DNA of 64,000 bases, taken from Sphingopyxis sp. H053. GTDB taxonomy: Bacteria; Pseudomonadota; Alphaproteobacteria; Sphingomonadales; Sphingomonadaceae. The first letter of the stretch is position 1, and every line of letters begins with the position of its first letter. Of this stretch, positions 59,771 to 64,000 are shown piece after piece. The stretch is taken from the NCBI RefSeq assembly GCF_001468225.1, contig NZ_LNRU01000003.1, positions 186,001 to 250,000 of the forward strand, written 5' to 3'. The translations under genes and the position numbers were made by a program. The notes beneath the pieces are model-generated. The model was given only the letters and a program-made list of their open reading frames with translations. It was not told the origin of the DNA and did not search any database.

Positions 59771-61885
59771 TTAGCGTGTGAATGCTTGCGCGTTGCCCGC
59801 GTCGACGTTGATCATGTTGCCGGTCGACTTTGCCGACATATCGCTGCTGAGGAAATAGACCGCTTCGGCGACATCCTCGGGCAGCACGTCGCGCTTGAGC
59901 ATCGACCGGTTGCGATAATGTTCCTCGAGCTCGCTGCCCGAATCAATCCCGTGCGCGCCCGCGCGTTCGCGGCGCCAGTCGCCGTCCCAGATGCGCGACC
60001 CTTTGATCACCGCGTCGGGATTGACCGTGTTGACGCGGATCCCGAACGGCGCGCCTTCGAGCGCAAGGCAGCGCGCGAGGTGCAGCGCCGCCGCCTTCGC
60101 CGAAGCATAGGCCGACGCATTGGTCGCCGCGGCAATGCCGTTTTTCGACCCGATGAAGACGATCGACCCGCTGCCTTGCGCCTTCATCAGCGGGAAGGCC
60201 GCGCGCGCGGTGAGGAAATAGCCCTGCGCGAGCACGTCGTAATTGCGCTGCCACAGCTCGAGCGTCGTATCCTCGATCGGCGCCGACGAGGCGATCCCGG
60301 CATTGGCGACGAGAATATCGAGCCCGCCAAATTCGCGCGCGCACGCCGCGAACGCCGCCGCCACCTGCGCCTCATCGGTCACGTCGCACACCGCCGAGCG
60401 GATGCGGTCGCGGCCAAAGCGGCCTTCGAGTTCGTGCGCCGCCTTGGTCAGCGCGTCGGCGTCGCGGTCGACGAGCAGGACGCATGCGTCATCGGCGGCA
60501 AGCCGCTCGGCGGTCGCTGCGCCGATGCCACCCGCGCCGCCGGTGACGAGCGCGATGCGCCCCGCGAGCGGCTTCGGCTCGGGCATGCGCTGGAGCTTCG
60601 CTTCCTCGAGCAGCCAATATTCGATGTCGAACGCTTCCTGTTCGTCGAGCCCGACATAAGCGCCGATCGCCTCGGCGCCGCGCATCACGTTGATCGCGTT
60701 CGCGTAGAATTCGCCCGCGAGCCGCGCGGTCGTCTTGTCGCCGGCAAAGGTCATGCGGCCGATGCCGGGGACGAGCACGACCACGGGATTGGGATCGCGC
60801 ATCGCGGGCGAATTGGGACGCGCGCAGCGCTGGTAATAGGCGGCATAGTCGGCGCGATATGCCTCGATCCGTTCGGCGAGATAGGCGCTGTCGTCGATCC
60901 GCGCCGGGTCGAGCACGAGCGGCGCGATCTTGGTGCGCAGGAAATGGTCGGGGCACGAGGTGCCGATCGCGGCGAGCTTCGCGAAATCGCGGCTTCCGGT
61001 GAACTCGAGCGTTTCGGCATCGTCGGCAAAATGCCCGACGCGGCGGCCACCCATCAGCCCGCGCAGCAACGGCATCAACTTCGCTGCGGCGGATGCGCGG
61101 TCGGCGGCGGAGCGCGGCGGTGCGACCTCGCCGCCAAACGCTGGCCCCCCGGCCAGTTTTGCGTTCAGATAATTCGCCGCGTCGGTGATCAGCGCGATGG
61201 TGTTGTCATAGCAGGCCTTGGCGCTGTCGCCCCAGCAGATGATGCCATGCCCGGCGAGCATCACGCCGCGGAGGCCCGGATGCGCGGCGACATAATCGCG
61301 CAGTTTCAGCCCGAGATCGAAGCCCGGGCGCTGCCAGGGCAACCAGCCGACCGCGCCGCCCCAGATCGCCCTGGTCGCGGCGTCGCCCTCACTGGAAGCG
61401 GCGAGCGCGATGATCGCGTCGGGATGGACATGGTCGACATGCGCGAAGGGCAGATAAGAGTGGAGCGGCGTATCGATCGACGCCGCGCGCGGATTGAGCG
61501 CGAAGGTGCAGTGCGGCAGATAGCCGACCATCTCGTCCTCATGGTCGAGCCCGCGATAGAGTTTTTCGAGGCCGAGCAGCTTGTCCTGATAGAGCGTCGA
61601 AAACCCGTCGAGCTTCATCGAACCGATATCGCCGCCCGAACCCTTGACCCACAGGACGGGGACGGTTTCGCCGGTCAGCGGATCGCGCGCTTTGAGCTTG
61701 GCCGAGGTGTTGCCGCCGCCGAAATTGGTGACGGTGAGGTCCAAGCCAAGGCGGTTCGAGCGATAGAGGAGCAGATCTTCGGGCGCCTTCCCCCGCGCCT
61801 CTTCGTCCGACCAGCGATTCGCCGGAATGGCGAACAGCAGCGCGGCGGCGTTGGATCGGGGCGTGACGTCCATAAGATCGGGCAT
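59771..61885 (-). CDS. rhaD: bifunctional rhamnulose-1-phosphate aldolase / short-chain (lactaldehyde) dehydrogenase
   Basis: A 704-residue fusion. The N-terminal half is a class II aldolase: NFGGGNTSAKLKAR, WVKGSGGDIGSM, zinc region FAHVDHVHPDAI and later VMLAGHGIICWG. The C-terminal ~260 residues are a short-chain dehydrogenase: VTGGAGGIGAATAERLA for NAD, ILVANAGIASS and catalytic YASAKAA (YxxxK) after FIGSKNGIA. It splits rhamnulose-1-phosphate into DHAP and L-lactaldehyde, and the second half oxidises the latter to L-lactate. This is the known RhaD_aldol-ADH arrangement. L-lactate dehydrogenase across the divergent promoter fits as the next step. Confidence 0.94.
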   Translation of the reverse strand: MPDLMDVTPRSNAAALLFAIPANRWSDEEARGKAPEDLLLYRSNRLGLDLTVTNFGGGNTSAKLKARDPLTGETVPVLWVKGSGGDIGSMKLDGFSTLYQDKLLGLEKLYRGLDHEDEMVGYLPHCTFALNPRAASIDTPLHSYLPFAHVDHVHPDAIIALAASSEGDAATRAIWGGAVGWLPWQRPGFDLGLKLRDYVAAHPGLRGVMLAGHGIICWGDSAKACYDNTIALITDAANYLNAKLAGGPAFGGEVAPPRSAADRASAAAKLMPLLRGLMGGRRVGHFADDAETLEFTGSRDFAKLAAIGTSCPDHFLRTKIAPLVLDPARIDDSAYLAERIEAYRADYAAYYQRCARPNSPAMRDPNPVVVLVPGIGRMTFAGDKTTARLAGEFYANAINVMRGAEAIGAYVGLDEQEAFDIEYWLLEEAKLQRMPEPKPLAGRIALVTGGAGGIGAATAERLAADDACVLLVDRDADALTKAAHELEGRFGRDRIRSAVCDVTDEAQVAAAFAACAREFGGLDILVANAGIASSAPIEDTTLELWQRNYDVLAQGYFLTARAAFPLMKAQGSGSIVFIGSKNGIAAATNASAYASAKAAALHLARCLALEGAPFGIRVNTVNPDAVIKGSRIWDGDWRRERAGAHGIDSGSELEEHYRNRSMLKRDVLPEDVAEAVYFLSSDMSAKSTGNMINVDAGNAQAFTR

Positions 61886-61899
61886 GAAGGAAACTCGTT

Positions 61900-61980
61900 G
61901 TTTCGACTATGCGAGGATGTGTATCGAAATCGCTGGCGCTCTGCAATCAGTTTCGATAAAGTTCGATCAAATTCGGTCGC
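61900..61980. promoter_or_regulatory. divergent rhamnose promoter with tandem TTCGAT-like repeats
   Basis: Between the aldolase and kinase starts, three direct repeats with 10-nt period occupy 61951-61980: TTTCGATAAA, GTTCGATCAA, ATTCGGTCGC. Further TTTCGA and ATCGAAA elements lie at 61901-61929. TTCGAT is close to half sites bound by GlpR-type DeoR proteins. CGATCAAATTC (61964-61974) also occurs at 57543-57553. Confidence 0.55.
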
Positions 61981-62000
61981 AACGAAGCAAAGGGAGAGGG

Positions 62001-63419
62001 ATGAAGGGTCGCGCAACCATAGTCCTCGATAGCGGGAAAACCTTGGCAAAGCTGAGCCTTTGGTCCGCCGATGGCGTGATGATCGAACGCCGCGTCCACG
62101 CCAATGCGCGCATCGAAACGAGCGCCTATCTCGCGCTCGACGCCGCGGGGATCGAAGCGTGGGTCGCCGAGGCGCTGCGCGATTTCGCCAGGCTGGCCGA
62201 TGTCGGCGCGATCATCCCCGTCGGGCACGGCGCCGCGGCGGCGATCATCCGCGGCGGCCGCCTCGCCTGCCCGCCGCTCGACTATGAAGATGCGATGCCC
62301 GCGAACCTGCGCGCGCGCTATGACGCCGAGCGCGACGCCTTTTCGGACAGCGGCTCGCCTTGCCTTCCCGATGGCCTGAACCTCGGCGCGCAGATCTTCC
62401 GGCTCGAGGCGCTCGATCCTGACCTTGCGCGCGCAACGCAAATCCTGCCGTGGGCGCAATATTGGAGCTGGCTGCTGAGCGGGGTCGCAGCGTCGGAATT
62501 GACGAGCCTTGGCTGCCACACCGATCTCTGGAACCCGCTGACCGGCACGGCTTCGGCGCTTGCTGAACGCCGCGGATGGGCCGCGCGGCTCGCGCCGCTT
62601 CGCCGTGCCGGCGATGTGCTCGGCACGCTGACGCCTGCATGGGTCCAGCGCACCGGCCTTCCCGCCGATACCGAAGTCCATTGCGGGCTGCACGATTCGA
62701 ACGCGGCGCTGCTCGCGGCGCGCGGCTTTGCCGAGATTGCCGAAGAGGAATCGACGGTGCTGTCGACGGGCACCTGGTTCGTTGCGATGCGATCGCCCAA
62801 GGACGCCGCGTCGATCGATATAAGCGGCCTCGACGAGGCGCGCGACTGCCTGATCAATGTCGATGCGTTCGGCAAACCGATCCCGTCGGCGCGCTTCATG
62901 GGCGGGCGCGAGATCGAGACGCTGATCGGGCTCGACACGCGGCAGATCGATATCGCGCCCGACCAGCCCGCGCTGCTCGCGGCGCTTCCCGACGTGCTGG
63001 CAAGCGGCGCGATGGTGTTGCCGACCTTCGCGCCGGGCTTCGGCCCCTTCGCGCACGGACGCGGGCGGTGGATCGCCAGGCCCGACGATCACGCCGCACG
63101 CCGCGCCGCGGTGTCGCTCTATGCCGCGCTGGTCACCGACGCGTCGCTGGGCCTGATCGGCACCCGCGAACGGCTGCTGATCGAAGGGCGCTTTGCCGAG
63201 GGTCAGGTTTTCGTGCGCGCGCTCGCGGCGCTGCGGCCTGACCTGCGCATCTATATCGGCAAGGCGCACAACGATGTGTCCTATGGTGCGCTCCGCCTGA
63301 TCGATGCCGCGCTGCCGCCGGCCGAACCGCTCGAACTGGTGGCGCCGCTCGACGTCGACCTCGCGCCCTATCGCGATCGTTGGCGGCGCGAAGCCGAACG
63401 GGTGGAAGAAGCCGCGTGA
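62001..63419 (+). CDS. FGGY-family carbohydrate kinase (L-rhamnulokinase-type)
   Basis: A 472-residue cytoplasmic sugar kinase. The N-terminal phosphate-1 motif is [16 protein letters not shown]. Later parts include [26 protein letters not shown], the catalytic-region [15 protein letters not shown] and the adenosine motif [12 protein letters not shown]. With isomerase and aldolase adjacent it should phosphorylate L-rhamnulose at O-1, although rhizobial relatives act on rhamnose itself. The start at 62001 has AGGGAGAGGG directly upstream. The stop overlaps the L-lactate dehydrogenase start (GTGA). Confidence 0.9.
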   Translation: MKGRATIVLDSGKTLAKLSLWSADGVMIERRVHANARIETSAYLALDAAGIEAWVAEALRDFARLADVGAIIPVGHGAAAAIIRGGRLACPPLDYEDAMPANLRARYDAERDAFSDSGSPCLPDGLNLGAQIFRLEALDPDLARATQILPWAQYWSWLLSGVAASELTSLGCHTDLWNPLTGTASALAERRGWAARLAPLRRAGDVLGTLTPAWVQRTGLPADTEVHCGLHDSNAALLAARGFAEIAEEESTVLSTGTWFVAMRSPKDAASIDISGLDEARDCLINVDAFGKPIPSARFMGGREIETLIGLDTRQIDIAPDQPALLAALPDVLASGAMVLPTFAPGFGPFAHGRGRWIARPDDHAARRAAVSLYAALVTDASLGLIGTRERLLIEGRFAEGQVFVRALAALRPDLRIYIGKAHNDVSYGALRLIDAALPPAEPLELVAPLDVDLAPYRDRWRREAERVEEAA

Positions 63420-64000
63420 GACCTGCTTCGATCGGCGATTATCGCGAAGCCGCGCGGCGGCGGCTGCCGCTTTTCCTCTTCGAATATTTCGACGGCGGTT
63501 CCTATGCCGAGCGCACTTTGCGCGCGAATATCGAGGATCTGCAGGATATTTCGCTCCGCCAGCGGGTGCTGAACGACGTCTCGGCGATCGACCTGTCGAC
63601 CAGCCTGTTCGGCCAGCAACTCGCGATGCCGGTTGCGCTCGGCCCGATCGGCCTCGCCGGGATGGCGGCGCGGCGCGGCGAGGTGCAGGCGGCGCGCGCG
63701 GCGGCAGCGAAGGGCGTGCCGTTTACGCTGTCGACCGTTTCGGCCTGCTCCCTCGCCGAGGTCGCGCGGGGCTCGCCGACGCCCTTCTGGTTCCAGCTCT
63801 ATATGGTGCGCGACCGCGGCTTCATGCGGGCGCTGCTTGACGAGGCGAGTGCCGCGTGCTGCCCGGTGCTGGTGTTTACCGTCGATATGCCGCTCCCCGG
63901 CGCGCGCTATCGCGACGTTCGCTCGGGGCTTTCGGGCGCGGCAAACTGGCGCGGACAGGCGCGGCGCGTCGGTCAGGCCATGGCCCGCCCCGGCTGGGCA
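63416..64000 (+). CDS. lldD: FMN-dependent L-lactate dehydrogenase, N-terminal part
   Basis: A frame open from GTG at 63416 to the window end, giving 195 residues of an alpha-hydroxyacid dehydrogenase. The start [20 protein letters not shown] followed by [14 protein letters not shown] and [12 protein letters not shown] is diagnostic. [16 protein letters not shown] and [12 protein letters not shown] form the FMN site, and [15 protein letters not shown] follows. It would oxidise L-lactate from the lactaldehyde branch to pyruvate, feeding electrons to quinone. The GTG overlaps the kinase stop. The C-terminal half with the catalytic His lies outside. Confidence 0.92.
   Translation, partial: MRPASIGDYREAARRRLPLFLFEYFDGGSYAERTLRANIEDLQDISLRQRVLNDVSAIDLSTSLFGQQLAMPVALGPIGLAGMAARRGEVQAARAAAAKGVPFTLSTVSACSLAEVARGSPTPFWFQLYMVRDRGFMRALLDEASAACCPVLVFTVDMPLPGARYRDVRSGLSGAANWRGQARRVGQAMARPGWA

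Noticed and set aside
58760-62032. 1090-codon plus-strand frame opposite rhaI and the fused aldolase
   Set aside because: The two minus-strand enzymes are certain, and the antisense product shows no motif.

Overview
The window reads as chromosomal DNA of a GC-rich alphaproteobacterium, most likely a sphingomonad (Sphingopyxis/Sphingomonas type). Four large TonB-dependent receptors, a MucR/Ros regulator, a Fur without structural cysteines, the gene order nifU-like / nitroreductase / tsaB / rimI / mucR / fur / plsC / miaB / phoH, and a GAF-type PTS enzyme I all fit. The genus is inferred from style and gene order; no 16S or marker search was possible. I see no IS element, prophage, CRISPR array or rRNA.

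Region 1 (0-16.5 kb) is mostly housekeeping. It holds a small Gln-rich protein, a TonB receptor paired with a YezD-like small protein, a nitronate monooxygenase-type flavoprotein, a proline-rich lipoprotein, ptsP (EI-Ntr), a GFA-family zinc protein, a serine hydrolase/MmcQ pair, a GT4 glycosyltransferase with rarA, a 17-kDa-antigen-like protein, a ClpP-fold periplasmic protein, and corC with ybeY.

Region 2 (16.6-25.85 kb) looks like accessory DNA lodged between ybeY and phoH, genes that normally adjoin. It carries a LysR regulator, a tandem-duplicated secreted protein with a PD40 propeller and a DUF1772 membrane protein, an ECF41 sigma factor coupled to its carboxymuconolactone-decarboxylase partner with a recognisable ECF41 promoter, a DoxX protein, and an iron-regulated haem-type TonB receptor with a DUF6607 protein. 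This last pair is bracketed by two related palindromic repeats.

Region 3 (25.8-34.2 kb) is the conserved block phoH, miaB, plsC, fur, mucR, rimI, tsaB, a RutE-like nitroreductase and a NifU-domain protein, then a DUF429-like protein, tRNA-Thr(UGU) and a RidA protein.

Region 4 (34.2-43 kb) is a divergent locus: a TonB receptor facing an operon of an unusual M19-family protein lacking several metal ligands, a DUF1611 (DgcN-type) enzyme and two secreted SxxK serine hydrolases. Scavenging of peptides or D-amino-acid compounds is the best guess. A perfect 16-bp palindrome lies between the two transcription units.

Region 5 (43-64 kb) is a rhamnoside utilisation locus. A leftward operon runs from a TonB receptor through a GH78 alpha-L-rhamnosidase, a type-B carboxylesterase, an alpha/beta hydrolase, a tannase/feruloyl esterase-family lipoprotein, an acyl/aryl-CoA ligase, a small secreted protein and a GH3 beta-glucosidase. 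After the rhamnosidase every junction overlaps by 1-4 nt. Upstream lie a DeoR regulator, L-rhamnose isomerase and the fused rhamnulose-1-phosphate aldolase/lactaldehyde dehydrogenase. Facing them are an FGGY kinase and the start of L-lactate dehydrogenase, cut by the window end. Together these genes could import a rhamnosylated, possibly acylated plant glycoside, strip it in the periplasm, and convert rhamnose to DHAP and pyruvate. Short TTCGAT-like elements shared by three intergenic regions are candidate DeoR operators.
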